From UMGS755 sp045595795 (GTDB taxonomy: Bacteria; Bacillota; Clostridia; UBA1381; UBA9506): a DNA stretch of 64,000 nt. Of this stretch, positions 25,387-33,029 are shown piece after piece. Made by a program: the position numbers and the translations under genes. The notes beneath the pieces are model-generated. The model was not told the DNA's origin. It saw nothing but the letters and a program-made list of their open reading frames with translations, and did not search any database. The first letter of the stretch is position 1, and the number at the start of each line of letters is the position of its first letter. The stretch spans positions 1-64,000 of the forward strand of contig JAZOBC010000024.1 in NCBI GenBank assembly GCA_045595795.1, given 5' to 3'.

Positions 25387-26484
25387 TTATACGTTAAAGC
25401 GGAATAAAACAACATCGCCGTCTTCCATGACATACTCTTTTCCTTCTGAGCGAACCAGGCCTTTTTCCTTCGCCGCTGTCATGCTGCCACATTCCATCAA
25501 ATCGCGATATGCCACAACCTCAGCGCGAATAAAACCCTTTTCAAAATCAGTATGAATTTTTCCTGCCGCGCCGGGAGCCTTAGTGCCTTTGGTAATGGTC
25601 CAGGCGCGAACCTCGGGCTCGCCGGCGGTTAGATAACTGATGAGGCCCAGCAATTTATAGCTTTTCTTCACCAAGCGATCAAGACCCGATTCTTTAATGC
25701 CTAACTCCTGCAAAAATTCTAATTTTTCTTCCGGCTCTAAAGCTGAAACATCTTCTTCGATTTTGGCCGAAATCGGCATCACCTCAGAGCCCTCTTGCTC
25801 TGCCATAGCCGTCAGCTCTTTCACCATGTCATTATTTTCAATGCCGCCGATAAAATCTTCTTCCGAAACATTGGCTGCATAGAGTACCGGCTTCAGGGTT
25901 AAAAGAGGCAGATCTCTTAAAAGTTCAGCTTCTTCTTCTGAAAATTCTCTGGCACGAGCCGGCTTACCTTCTTCCAAGAGCGCTTTTAATTCCTCAAGTA
26001 AAGAAAGCTCCTGCTGATATTTTTTCTCACCGGATTTCATCATCTTTTTCGTTCTGTCAATGCGCTTGTCCAGCATTTCCATATCAGCAAAAATCAACTC
26101 CAACTGAATGGTTTCAACATCACGCAGAGGCGATACAGAGCCCTCCACGTGCACAATGTTATCGTCATGAAAACACCGCACCACATGAACAATGGCATCC
26201 ACCTCACGAATGTGAGATAAAAACTTGTTGCCAAGTCCTTCGCCGCGGCTTGCGCCTTTCACGAGGCCTGCAATGTCAACAAACTCAATCACGGCATGTG
26301 TCACCTTTTGGGGATGATACATTTCAGAAAGAGCATCCAGCCGCTCATCCGGCACCGGCACAACACCTACATTGGGCTCAATGGTGCAGAAGGGATAGTT
26401 TGCCGATTCTGCCCCCGCCTGCGTAATGGCGTTAAATAAGGTAGACTTACCAACGTTAGGAAGTCCGACTATACCTAATTTCAT
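25387..26484 (-). CDS. ychF: Redox-regulated ATPase YchF (Obg-family, ribosome associated)
   Basis: The 365-residue P-loop protein shows G1 GLPNVGKST (residues 6-14), switch region DIAGLVKGASRGEGLGNKFL, a coiled-coil insertion (residues 135-165) and the altered G4 NVSEED that makes YchF prefer ATP to GTP. A C-terminal TGS domain follows (RAWTITKGTKAPGAAGKIHTDFEKGFIRAEV). The length is standard. It lies 51 bp downstream of the 832-residue glycosidase-like gene on the same strand and ends at the bidirectional terminator. Confidence 0.97.
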   Translation of the reverse strand: MKLGIVGLPNVGKSTLFNAITQAGAESANYPFCTIEPNVGVVPVPDERLDALSEMYHPQKVTHAVIEFVDIAGLVKGASRGEGLGNKFLSHIREVDAIVHVVRCFHDDNIVHVEGSVSPLRDVETIQLELIFADMEMLDKRIDRTKKMMKSGEKKYQQELSLLEELKALLEEGKPARAREFSEEEAELLRDLPLLTLKPVLYAANVSEEDFIGGIENNDMVKELTAMAEQEGSEVMPISAKIEEDVSALEPEEKLEFLQELGIKESGLDRLVKKSYKLLGLISYLTAGEPEVRAWTITKGTKAPGAAGKIHTDFEKGFIRAEVVAYRDLMECGSMTAAKEKGLVRSEGKEYVMEDGDVVLFRFNV

Positions 26485-26535
26485 TATATATCACATCTCC
26501 TTGATTGATCAGTATTTTCTTTAGTTCTTCTGCCC

Positions 26536-29034
26536 TTAGCTTGAGTGCTTAAGCAGATAATCACAATTCACGACCTTTTCCATAAAGGATGTGCGTGTTA
26601 CATAATAGTGGTTTGCTGCTTCATAGCCCACAGCACTGTTGCGAAGCATAATTTCATACGCCATAAGTGCAAGCTCTTTTTCAGATTTCACCAGCTCATC
26701 CATAGCCGCCTGATCCGGCACCCCATCACGAAGCATGTAATACCGAATCTGATTGAGAGAGCCTTTAAACAGCGTATAGCCATAAAATGCCATATCCTTA
26801 AATTCACAAACCGGCATATTCTCCAAAACTGCAAGACCCTTTTCCCACTCGTCACAAAGCTTTGCATATTGACTTTCCAGAATTTCCGGCGTATATACGC
26901 CGCCGCACCAGTCTGTTACATCATCATAGGGATAACACGTCATGGTGGGCTTAAGACCTGTCGGCACCGGATAAATGAGATTGGCAACACCGGAATTGGA
27001 GGGGCCATCGTAAATATGCATCATATCAAAGGGATATTCCGCAAACCCCTTACAGAAATGGCTAACGGCTGTTTTCACAACATCTGCATATTCCCCATAG
27101 GAATTTTCCAACACGCTGTTATAAGGGTCCTCAAAATTCTCTAAGTCTTCAAAGAAATAAGCCGAAGCAATCTTTATATTATCTGAAATATAGCCGCCAA
27201 GCGTCCAGGAAAGCATGACATGTTCAATGCCCTCTGCAATGAGGTTCTGCATGTGTTGTGTCACATTTTCATAAACCGGCAAAAAGGGTGCTGTTGAGCA
27301 TTCCCAAGAGTTATTGATTTGAACCTTTGCCCCAACCTCAAGACCATGCTTTCTTGCAGTCTGCCACAAGTCTTTTGAGGCTTCACCCGGACCAACGATG
27401 GAAAGAGAATAATCGCTCACTGTGTTCGAAACACCGCCACGCTCAAAGGTGATGCCTGTCTCACTCACCTGCAAAAGAATGACATTCTTAGGCAATCTGC
27501 TGATTAAATCCTCAAGTTGCTCTCCATAATGTGGCTGCCAGCACCATGCATAGACTAAGAATTTAATCTTGGGATTCATCTCGGTCACTGCATCTGCCAT
27601 TGTTTTTAAAATGCCTGCCGTCACTTCAGAGCCCTTCTTTTGACCGCAGATAGGACAAAGTGCTTTGGGCAGTTCCTCCGAATCGGTCGGCTGTGCCTGC
27701 TGGACGCCTTGGGAATAGCAAAGAACATTATTTTCACTTTGAGTAATATTAAGGAATCCACCCAAAAGAGGCGCATGCTTACAAATGGTTTGAATGGTAT
27801 CTTTTAAATACTGGTGGGTTTCAGAATGAGAGCTGCAAAGACAAGCTTTTGTTGGAGAAAAACTTGCACCCTTTAAATCTGGACGAGCATCAAAAAAATC
27901 AAGGTCTATGGCTCTCGGTTCATTAATGTACATATAAACTTTAATACCATACCGTGCACAACGGCGCGTCATCTCGTCCAGATTTTCAAGACGTTTCTCC
28001 CAGCCAACACTTTTGTCCGGCGCAAAAGGATAAGGAGCAATTTTATAAAACACGCCCTGAATCCAAACACCGTTAATGCCTAAACGGGCATAGCCTTTAA
28101 GCAACTCATCGGGAAATGAAATGCTGCTGTCTTTATCCAGCACATCACCGTATAACCCGCAAAACGAATAGATATATCTGGTTTTAATCTTTGTTTTTCT
28201 TTTATAACTCTTTTTTTCAAAGGATAAAGCACCGGCACCGTTAGCCAAATCAAGAAGGTAGTAAAGACCGCGCATGATGCCAATCGGCGAACCGGCATTC
28301 ACTAAAATCCGATTCTCCTGCACAGAAATTTCATGGTATTCTTCATCCTCTGTCTGGATATTCATACAAATTTCAATCACGCGGTCGCTATCTTCCTGAA
28401 AAGAGACGCCATAAACTGCCTGTGCTTCCTGTTTAAAGTCCTCAACAAACTCTGAAACACCCTGGCAGCAAACCCGAATTGCCCAGCTTTCATCAATGGT
28501 TACGGCATGAGTTTTCTTGGTCGTGATGGGTGCATAGCGTTCCGCAAAGAAAGAAAACGGCGGTTCAGCCTTTGATGCATCTATGGGCAAAATAGACTCT
28601 TCCATTGAAGCCTTAATTTTAGCGGTTTGTGCTTTTTCTGCCTCGGTTAACGGGCGGCAAACCACTTCCTCACAGTCTGTTCTGCCACCATCCCAGCCCA
28701 CAAGCTTAACGTCTAAAAAATCATCTTCTTTAAGAATGAAATCAAGGCGTTCCTCGCTCCAATCAAGAAGCTGACAAAGCTGACGATAGGGCAAAAGATT
28801 CCATACATGACGCAGAATGGAAATATAGCCCCGCGTCATCCACTCATCGAGCCATTTTTGCTCTCCAAGTCCCATGTCAAGCGCAAGCTTTTTTATCGTC
28901 GCTTCATCTGTTTTGAGCACTTCTGCCAAACGCTTTGCTGAAACATGCTCCCACAGTCTGAATATCACGGCTTGAAACCGCGTAGGAAAATGCGGAACGG
29001 CAAGAGTTTTGCCGGGTTCTATTTTAGGTAACAT
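26536..29034 (-). CDS. Large glycoside-hydrolase-like TIM-barrel protein, function unknown
   Basis: This 832-residue cytoplasmic protein does not match a family I can name. Residues 1-100 are helical and resemble a helix-turn-helix-rich domain. Residues about 180-280 look like the alpha/beta domain that precedes the barrel in GH20/GH84/GH67-type enzymes (SPIGIMRGLYYLLDLANGAG). A TIM barrel then opens with TRYIYSFCGLYGDV and contains GINGVWIQGVF, KVYMYINEPRA, and CLCSSHSETHQYLKDTIQTI. A CPICGQKKGSEV motif (around residue 460) may bind metal. A hexosaminidase or glucuronidase-like activity is possible. It has its own extended -10 promoter and leads into ychF. Confidence 0.6.
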   Translation of the reverse strand: MLPKIEPGKTLAVPHFPTRFQAVIFRLWEHVSAKRLAEVLKTDEATIKKLALDMGLGEQKWLDEWMTRGYISILRHVWNLLPYRQLCQLLDWSEERLDFILKEDDFLDVKLVGWDGGRTDCEEVVCRPLTEAEKAQTAKIKASMEESILPIDASKAEPPFSFFAERYAPITTKKTHAVTIDESWAIRVCCQGVSEFVEDFKQEAQAVYGVSFQEDSDRVIEICMNIQTEDEEYHEISVQENRILVNAGSPIGIMRGLYYLLDLANGAGALSFEKKSYKRKTKIKTRYIYSFCGLYGDVLDKDSSISFPDELLKGYARLGINGVWIQGVFYKIAPYPFAPDKSVGWEKRLENLDEMTRRCARYGIKVYMYINEPRAIDLDFFDARPDLKGASFSPTKACLCSSHSETHQYLKDTIQTICKHAPLLGGFLNITQSENNVLCYSQGVQQAQPTDSEELPKALCPICGQKKGSEVTAGILKTMADAVTEMNPKIKFLVYAWCWQPHYGEQLEDLISRLPKNVILLQVSETGITFERGGVSNTVSDYSLSIVGPGEASKDLWQTARKHGLEVGAKVQINNSWECSTAPFLPVYENVTQHMQNLIAEGIEHVMLSWTLGGYISDNIKIASAYFFEDLENFEDPYNSVLENSYGEYADVVKTAVSHFCKGFAEYPFDMMHIYDGPSNSGVANLIYPVPTGLKPTMTCYPYDDVTDWCGGVYTPEILESQYAKLCDEWEKGLAVLENMPVCEFKDMAFYGYTLFKGSLNQIRYYMLRDGVPDQAAMDELVKSEKELALMAYEIMLRNSAVGYEAANHYYVTRTSFMEKVVNCDYLLKHSS

Positions 29035-29078
29035 TGTTTTCCTCCAAATAAAATTGCTTAATAATATTTTTCATGCTG

Positions 29079-29107
29079 ATTATACCACAAGTCCCTCATA
29101 ATTGCAA
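29079..29107 (-). promoter_or_regulatory. Sigma-A promoter of the 832-residue gene and ychF
   Basis: On the minus strand TTGCAA (29102-29107) and TATAAT (29079-29084) are 17 bp apart, with a TGn extension of the -10. Confidence 0.75.
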
Positions 29108-29140
29108 TAAAAATAAGCAACCTCGCAACACGAAACTAAT

Positions 29141-29179
29141 AAAAGAGGATTTTTATCTTCTTGATAAAAACCCTCTTTA
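29141..29179 (-). terminator. Terminator after rplT
   Basis: A stem of about 15 bp with one mismatch (around 29142-29156 with 29162-29177) is followed by TTTTATT on the minus strand, 22 bp beyond the rplT stop codon. Confidence 0.8.
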
Positions 29180-29200
29180 TCTTCTATTGAATTATGTTGT

Positions 29201-29554
29201 TTACAGGCTTGCCTTTGCTTTTTCAACTAAGCTTGCAAAAGCTTCCTTATCGCTGACAGCAATTTCTGCCAGCATTTTTCTGTTCATTTCGATTCCGGCT
29301 TTCTTCAAACCGTTCATGAATGTAGAATAGTTCATGCCATTCATCTTTGCCTGAGCACTGATTCTGGCAATCCACAGACGACGGAAATCGCGTTTCTTCT
29401 GCTTTCTGCCTACATATGCGTAAGACAGAGATTTCATAACGGCCTGTTTCGCTGTTCTGAACAGCTTACTCTTGCCGCCTCTGTAGCCCTTCGCCAGCTT
29501 CAGGACTCTTTTATGTCTTTTGCGTGTATTTAAAGCGCCTTTAACTCTTGCCAT
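29201..29554 (-). CDS. rplT: 50S ribosomal protein L20
   Basis: The 117-residue early-assembly 23S rRNA-binding protein begins MARVKGALNTRKRHKRVLK. It has the typical motifs AKGYRGGKSKLFRTAKQAV, AYVGRKQKKRDFRRLWIARI and NGMNYSTFMNGLKKAGIE. It is last in the infC-rpmI-rplT operon. In Firmicutes L20 and the leader structure can control the whole operon; an attenuator is present upstream of infC here. Confidence 0.98.
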   Translation of the reverse strand: MARVKGALNTRKRHKRVLKLAKGYRGGKSKLFRTAKQAVMKSLSYAYVGRKQKKRDFRRLWIARISAQAKMNGMNYSTFMNGLKKAGIEMNRKMLAEIAVSDKEAFASLVEKAKASL

Positions 29555-29592
29555 TTTTTATACCTCCTGAATTTTCTCTCAATCGTAATTGC

Positions 29593-29790
29593 TTATTTGT
29601 AAGGAATCAACTTTTTGATTACCTTAGCGTTTGCATCACAAGCATAGGCGCCTTTTCTGAGCAGACGCTTTCTTTTTGTAGACTTCTTGGTTAAAATGTG
29701 ACTCTTGAATGCATGCTTCATTTTGATTTTACCGTTCTTGGTCACCTTGAAACGTTTTGCTGAAGCCCGGTGTGTTTTAATCTTAGGCAT
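29593..29790 (-). CDS. rpmI: 50S ribosomal protein L35
   Basis: The 65-residue basic protein MPKIKTHRASAKRFKVTKNG has the canonical bL35 sequence through KSHILTKKSTKRKRLLRKG. It lies between infC and rplT with short gaps, the universal order in bacteria. Confidence 0.98.
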   Translation of the reverse strand: MPKIKTHRASAKRFKVTKNGKIKMKHAFKSHILTKKSTKRKRLLRKGAYACDANAKVIKKLIPYK

Positions 29791-29836
29791 AATTTGGTAC
29801 TCCTTCCACTCTGTAAATAATAATAAATTAACTGAC

Positions 29837-30358
29837 TTAATCTTTTTTTGTTATGGGCGAAATCACGAGGCTCATGCTTCTGCCTTCCAGCTTCGGCGGC
29901 TTATCGCAAGTACCGAAGTCTTTCAGCGTATCCCGAAAGCGCTCTAAGTTCTTAGCGCCCAGTGCAGAGTGATGAATCTCTCTGCCGCGGAATCGAATTG
30001 AAACCTTGACCTTGTCTCCGTCCTGCAAAAACTTTTTAGCGTGATTGATTTTTGTATCAAAATCGTGGTCATCAATGGAAGGAGAAATACGAAGTTCCTT
30101 CACATTCATGGTTTTTTGATTTTTCTTTGCCTCTTTATCCCGTTTTGCCAGTTCAAACTTATATTTACCGTAGTCCATAATTTTACAAACCGGCGGTTCA
30201 GCTTTTGGAGCAATCAAAACCAAATCCAGATTTTTCTGATACGCAAGATCCAGTGCCGCATTGCTGTCCATAAGGCCTAACTGTTCACCGTCGGGACCTA
30301 CCAGACGAACCTGACTGACTCTGATCTCTTCATTAATCTTCATTTCCTGCTTACTAAT
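29837..30358 (-). CDS. infC: Translation initiation factor IF-3, ATT start
   Basis: The 173-residue protein prevents premature subunit joining and proofreads the start codon. The frame stays open upstream to 30445, but the real start is most likely ATT at 30356-30358. GGAGGT (30368-30373) lies nine bases before it, and the resulting N-terminus (ISKQEMKINEEIR) matches other Firmicute IF3 proteins. Such rare start codons allow IF3 to repress its own mRNA. The N-domain (VRLVGPDGEQLG), the linker and the C-domain (KELRISPSIDDHDFDTKI, HSALGAKNLERF) are complete. An ATG at 30343 is the alternative. Confidence 0.95.
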   Translation of the reverse strand: MSKQEMKINEEIRVSQVRLVGPDGEQLGLMDSNAALDLAYQKNLDLVLIAPKAEPPVCKIMDYGKYKFELAKRDKEAKKNQKTMNVKELRISPSIDDHDFDTKINHAKKFLQDGDKVKVSIRFRGREIHHSALGAKNLERFRDTLKDFGTCDKPPKLEGRSMSLVISPITKKD

Positions 30359-30405
30359 GTTCGAAGCACCTCCATAAAAGTTTTTCAGGTTTTTCTTCCA
30401 TAAAA

Positions 30406-30482
30406 CAAAAAAAATACGGACAGGCAAACCTATCCGCAAATACACTTATAAAAAAGTATATTGACCATTTAGGCTTTGCCTG
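30406..30482 (-). promoter_or_regulatory. infC leader attenuator (L20/IF3-type) with terminator/antiterminator switch
   Basis: On the minus strand CGGATAGG (30429-30436) pairs with CCTGTCCG (30417-30424) and is followed by TATTTTTTTTG, an intrinsic terminator. Upstream, CAGGCAAA (30475-30482) is perfectly complementary to TTTGCCTG (30421-30428), which contains the terminator loop and part of its 3' arm; that pairing would block the terminator. The arrangement fits the known attenuation leaders of Firmicute infC-rpmI-rplT operons. Confidence 0.8.
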
Positions 30483-30522
30483 ATGGTGGAAAACAAATGT
30501 TTCCGCTTACTAATACCTTTAT

Positions 30523-30551
30523 ATTGTAGCACACCGTTCTTTGTTTGTCAA
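30523..30551 (-). promoter_or_regulatory. Sigma-A promoter of infC-rpmI-rplT
   Basis: Minus-strand TTGACA (30546-30551), 17-bp spacer, TACAAT (30523-30528). Predicted leader before the ATT start is about 155 nt and contains the attenuator. Confidence 0.88.
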
Positions 30552-30635
30552 GATATATTTTAAAAAATTCCACTTTTTATTTCATGCCGCACTCACACAC
30601 TTTAGTAATTGCTTCATATGATGCTTATTATTCAT

Positions 30636-30660
30636 AAAAATACAAGATTGTTGTATTTTT
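30636..30660. promoter_or_regulatory. 25-bp perfect inverted repeat upstream of the XRE gene
   Basis: AAAAATACAA (30636-30645) and TTGTATTTTT (30651-30660) flank a 5-bp centre, 20 bp before the -35 box of the XRE regulator. It may be an operator; as RNA it is too AT-rich to be a strong terminator. Confidence 0.4.
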
Positions 30661-30680
30661 ATTATTTTTTTCTTTTTCTC

Positions 30681-30709
30681 TTGACTTTTCTTGGTTTTTC
30701 TTGTATAAT
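30681..30709 (+). promoter_or_regulatory. Sigma-A promoter of the XRE regulator
   Basis: TTGACT (30681-30686) and TATAAT (30704-30709) are 17 bp apart. The region carries three near-copies of TTTTCTTG in phase with the two promoter boxes. Confidence 0.8.
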
Positions 30710-30751
30710 TAAATCAAATTGAGACGAAAAATCACGATTGGAGGGGTTCAT

Positions 30752-31132
30752 GTGCTGTCAGCGGTTGATACTTCACTTCCGACAAAAATCAAAACGCTTC
30801 GCATTGAACAGAAAAAATCTCAGGAAGAAATGGCGCGCGAGTTGGGCGTTTCGCGGAGTTGCCTGGCAAATTATGAAACCGGCAACCGACAACCGGATTA
30901 TGGGATGCTCATTCGCCTGGCTGATTTATTTCACGTTATGGTGGATTATTTAATTGATCGCGAGCCTTTTCGCAATTTTGATTTGTCGGAAGAGGAAATT
31001 GCTGAGTGTACCCACTTAAAGCGCGTACTAAAAGATCGTAGTAACGTATTGGATTTATCCATCCTGAACGTAGAAGGAAAAATTGCCATTATTGAATATT
31101 ATGACTACATAAAAAGTTCCAAAATGTTATAA
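30752..31132 (+). CDS. XRE/Cro-type transcriptional regulator
   Basis: The 126-residue protein has an HTH_3 domain at residues 9-65 (LPTKIKTLRIEQKKSQEEM, ELGVSRSCLANYETGNRQPD) and a C-terminal part of unknown role (DLSEEEIAECTHLKRVL...GKIAIIEYYDYIK). The GTG at 30752 follows GGAGGGG; a longer frame from TTG 30719 would begin within a few bases of the predicted transcription start and is rejected. It stands alone between divergent infC and a terminator. The inverted repeat upstream suggests autoregulation. Confidence 0.85.
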   Translation: MLSAVDTSLPTKIKTLRIEQKKSQEEMARELGVSRSCLANYETGNRQPDYGMLIRLADLFHVMVDYLIDREPFRNFDLSEEEIAECTHLKRVLKDRSNVLDLSILNVEGKIAIIEYYDYIKSSKML

Positions 31133-31138
31133 AGAAAA

Positions 31139-31186
31139 ATCCCCTGCCCTCTCGGCTGACTGCCAAAAGGACAGGGGATATTTTAT
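31139..31186 (+). terminator. Terminator after the XRE regulator
   Basis: ATCCCCTG...CAGGGGAT stem with a large loop is followed by ATTTTATT. It could also serve the convergent 31193-32924 operon. Confidence 0.7.
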
Positions 31187-31192
31187 TCATAA

Positions 31193-31582
31193 TCATTGGC
31201 CTATATAGGCTTGTTCTTCTTTGGATACTGTTCCTTCTAGGAACGGGAGAGCCTCTGCAATCTCTTGCATCAATGCTGCAACTTGCTCGTCCTGTAACCG
31301 GATGAGAAAAAACGTTAAACCTTGAAAAGAATCTTTCTTTTTACCGGTTGCATAGGCCTTATATTCCGTAAAGGGACAACCATATGCTTGAATCATTGCG
31401 GAAATCTGCTTGGATATTTCCTTGGCTGTCATCGTTTTTTTGCCACTCTTTTCACGGGGCGTAAAGGTCAGCTTATAAATAATCTCTTTTTCCTTTTTTC
31501 CCTTTTTGCGGGATAGTGCCGATACTGCTTTCAGTAACAATAATACACAGGATAACCACTTTGGCTTTTTGTTCCTTTTCAT
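31193..31582 (-). CDS. Conserved-looking hypothetical protein
   Basis: I do not recognise this 129-residue basic protein. One hydrophobic stretch near residues 9-20 (WLSCVLLLLKAVSAL) is followed by a lysine-rich hinge. A soluble alpha/beta domain comes next, with YKLTFTPREKSGKKTMTAKEISKQI, YKAYATGKKKDSFQGLTFFLIRL and a helical end. The ATG at 31582 follows GGGAGAAGG; the longer in-frame start overlaps the small upstream gene and is rejected. It is the third gene of the tgt operon, 13 bp after its neighbour. Confidence 0.6.
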   Translation of the reverse strand: MKRNKKPKWLSCVLLLLKAVSALSRKKGKKEKEIIYKLTFTPREKSGKKTMTAKEISKQISAMIQAYGCPFTEYKAYATGKKKDSFQGLTFFLIRLQDEQVAALMQEIAEALPFLEGTVSKEEQAYIGQ

Positions 31583-31595
31583 AGCCCTTCTCCCA

Positions 31596-31775
31596 TCAAT
31601 TTTGCTTTCGTACAACAGCATAATCATCGCCGTTACGCCAGTAGACGCAATCAAATTGGCTACCGGTTAAAAACCGATGCATTTCATCCTCGTCTAAATT
31701 GACAGCACAAAAATAGCAGTCACAAAATTCATCATACTGATAATTGGCACAGGTTTCACAGCTTGTTTTGCCCAT
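31596..31775 (-). CDS. Small cysteine-rich DUF6472-like protein
   Basis: This 59-residue gene reads MGKTSCETCANYQYDEF, then CDCYFC, then NLDEDEMHRFLTGSQFDCVY and ends VVRKQN. The CxxC and CxCxxC pairs plus a later cysteine suggest a small zinc-binding or redox protein. The layout matches the short DUF6472 family found in Clostridia, recalled from memory rather than searched. An AGAGG site precedes the ATG. It lies 18 bp after tgt and 13 bp before the next gene on the same strand. Confidence 0.75.
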   Translation of the reverse strand: MGKTSCETCANYQYDEFCDCYFCAVNLDEDEMHRFLTGSQFDCVYWRNGDDYAVVRKQN

Positions 31776-31793
31776 GAGTTTGCCTCTTTTCCT

Positions 31794-32924
31794 TTAAATG
31801 CGCTTAGAAAGACGTTCTACCGCCTCAGCGCGATAGGCTTCAAACCGGCCTTCTGCCAGGCTGGCACGAATGTCTTCCATTAAATGATTATAAAAATATA
31901 AATTGTGCATAACACCTAAACGCATACCCAGCATTTCGCCTGCCTTCATCAAATGGCGAACATAGGCCCTGCTATGATTGCGGCAAGCCGGACAGTCACA
32001 ATGCGGGTCAATGGGAGACGAATCGGTTTCATATTTTTTGTTCATAATGTTAATCACGCCGTCATGCGTAAACAAATGCCCATGGCGTGCATTTCTTGCC
32101 GGTAACACACAGTCAAAAAAGTCAATACCCCGCGCCACGCCTTCAATAATGTTGGCAGGTGTGCCCACGCCCATTAAATAGCGTGGCTTATTTTCCGGCG
32201 CATGCGGAAGTACCACATCTAAAATATGATACATTTCTTCATGTGTCTCACCAACCGCAAGACCGCCAATGGCATAGCCCGGCAAATCCAGCTTAGCAAT
32301 TTGCTGCATGTGAGCAATACGAATATCATCATGAATGCCGCCCTGGTTGATCCCAAACAGCATTTGATTTGGGTTCACAGCCTGCTCACTTTTGTTTAAC
32401 ACCTTCATTTTTTCCTGACAGCGAACAAGCCAACGATAGGTGCGCTCAACACTTTCCTGAGTGGTCTTGCGGTCTGCCTTGGCATGGATGCATTCATCAA
32501 ACGCCATCGCAATCGTTGAGCCGAGATTGGATTGAATGGTCATGCTCTCCTCCGGACCCATAAAAATCCGCCGTCCGTCAATGTGAGAAGCAAAGGTCAC
32601 GCCCTCTTCCCGCACTTTGTTGATGGCTGTTAATGAAAAGACCTGAAAACCGCCGCTATCTGTCAAAATGGGCCTATCCCAGTTCATAAACCGATGCAAG
32701 CCGCCCATGGTGCGAACCACCTCATCCCCGGGACGAAGATGCAAATGATAGGTGTTAGATAGCGCAACCTGACAACCGACGGTTTTTAAATCCTCGGCTG
32801 ATAAGGCACCTTTAATGGCTGCCGCAGTGGCAACATTCATAAATACCGGTGTTTGAATTTCACCGTGCACCGTTGTAAAGGTTCCCAAGCGGGCTCTGTT
32901 TTCTGTCTTTAATAGCTTAAACAC
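31794..32924 (-). CDS. tgt: Queuine/preQ1 tRNA-guanine transglycosylase
   Basis: The 376-residue TIM-barrel enzyme exchanges guanine-34 of GUN-anticodon tRNAs for preQ1. Visible motifs are ILTDSGGFQVFSL with the catalytic Asp, MAFDECIHAKADR, GINQGGIHDDIR, GGLAVGE, FFDCVLPARNARHG with the nucleophile Asp, and the zinc site CDCPAC...H. The GTG at 32924 lies seven bases after GGAG and gives the usual N-terminus MFKLLKTENRARLG; the ATG two codons upstream is only two bases from that site. No preQ1 riboswitch was seen in front. Confidence 0.97.
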   Translation of the reverse strand: MFKLLKTENRARLGTFTTVHGEIQTPVFMNVATAAAIKGALSAEDLKTVGCQVALSNTYHLHLRPGDEVVRTMGGLHRFMNWDRPILTDSGGFQVFSLTAINKVREEGVTFASHIDGRRIFMGPEESMTIQSNLGSTIAMAFDECIHAKADRKTTQESVERTYRWLVRCQEKMKVLNKSEQAVNPNQMLFGINQGGIHDDIRIAHMQQIAKLDLPGYAIGGLAVGETHEEMYHILDVVLPHAPENKPRYLMGVGTPANIIEGVARGIDFFDCVLPARNARHGHLFTHDGVINIMNKKYETDSSPIDPHCDCPACRNHSRAYVRHLMKAGEMLGMRLGVMHNLYFYNHLMEDIRASLAEGRFEAYRAEAVERLSKRI

Positions 32925-32978
32925 AAGCATGCTCCATTTCTGTTTAAATTCACGTGGGGCACAACACCCCTATATGCA

Positions 32979-33014
32979 AAAAACCATTCCGCAGAGCCTC
33001 TGCGGAATGGTTTC
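32979..33014 (-). terminator. Terminator after the EF-G paralogue
   Basis: A perfect stem of at least 15 bp around 32982-33012 is followed on the minus strand by TTTTTTGC, 16 bp past the EF-G-like stop codon. Confidence 0.88.
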
Positions 33015-33029
33015 TCTGCCTTGTATGTA

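Noticed and set aside
32925..33029. A preQ1 riboswitch in front of tgt
   Set aside because: The segment upstream of tgt consists of the EF-G paralogue terminator and a short spacer; no preQ1 aptamer pattern was seen.
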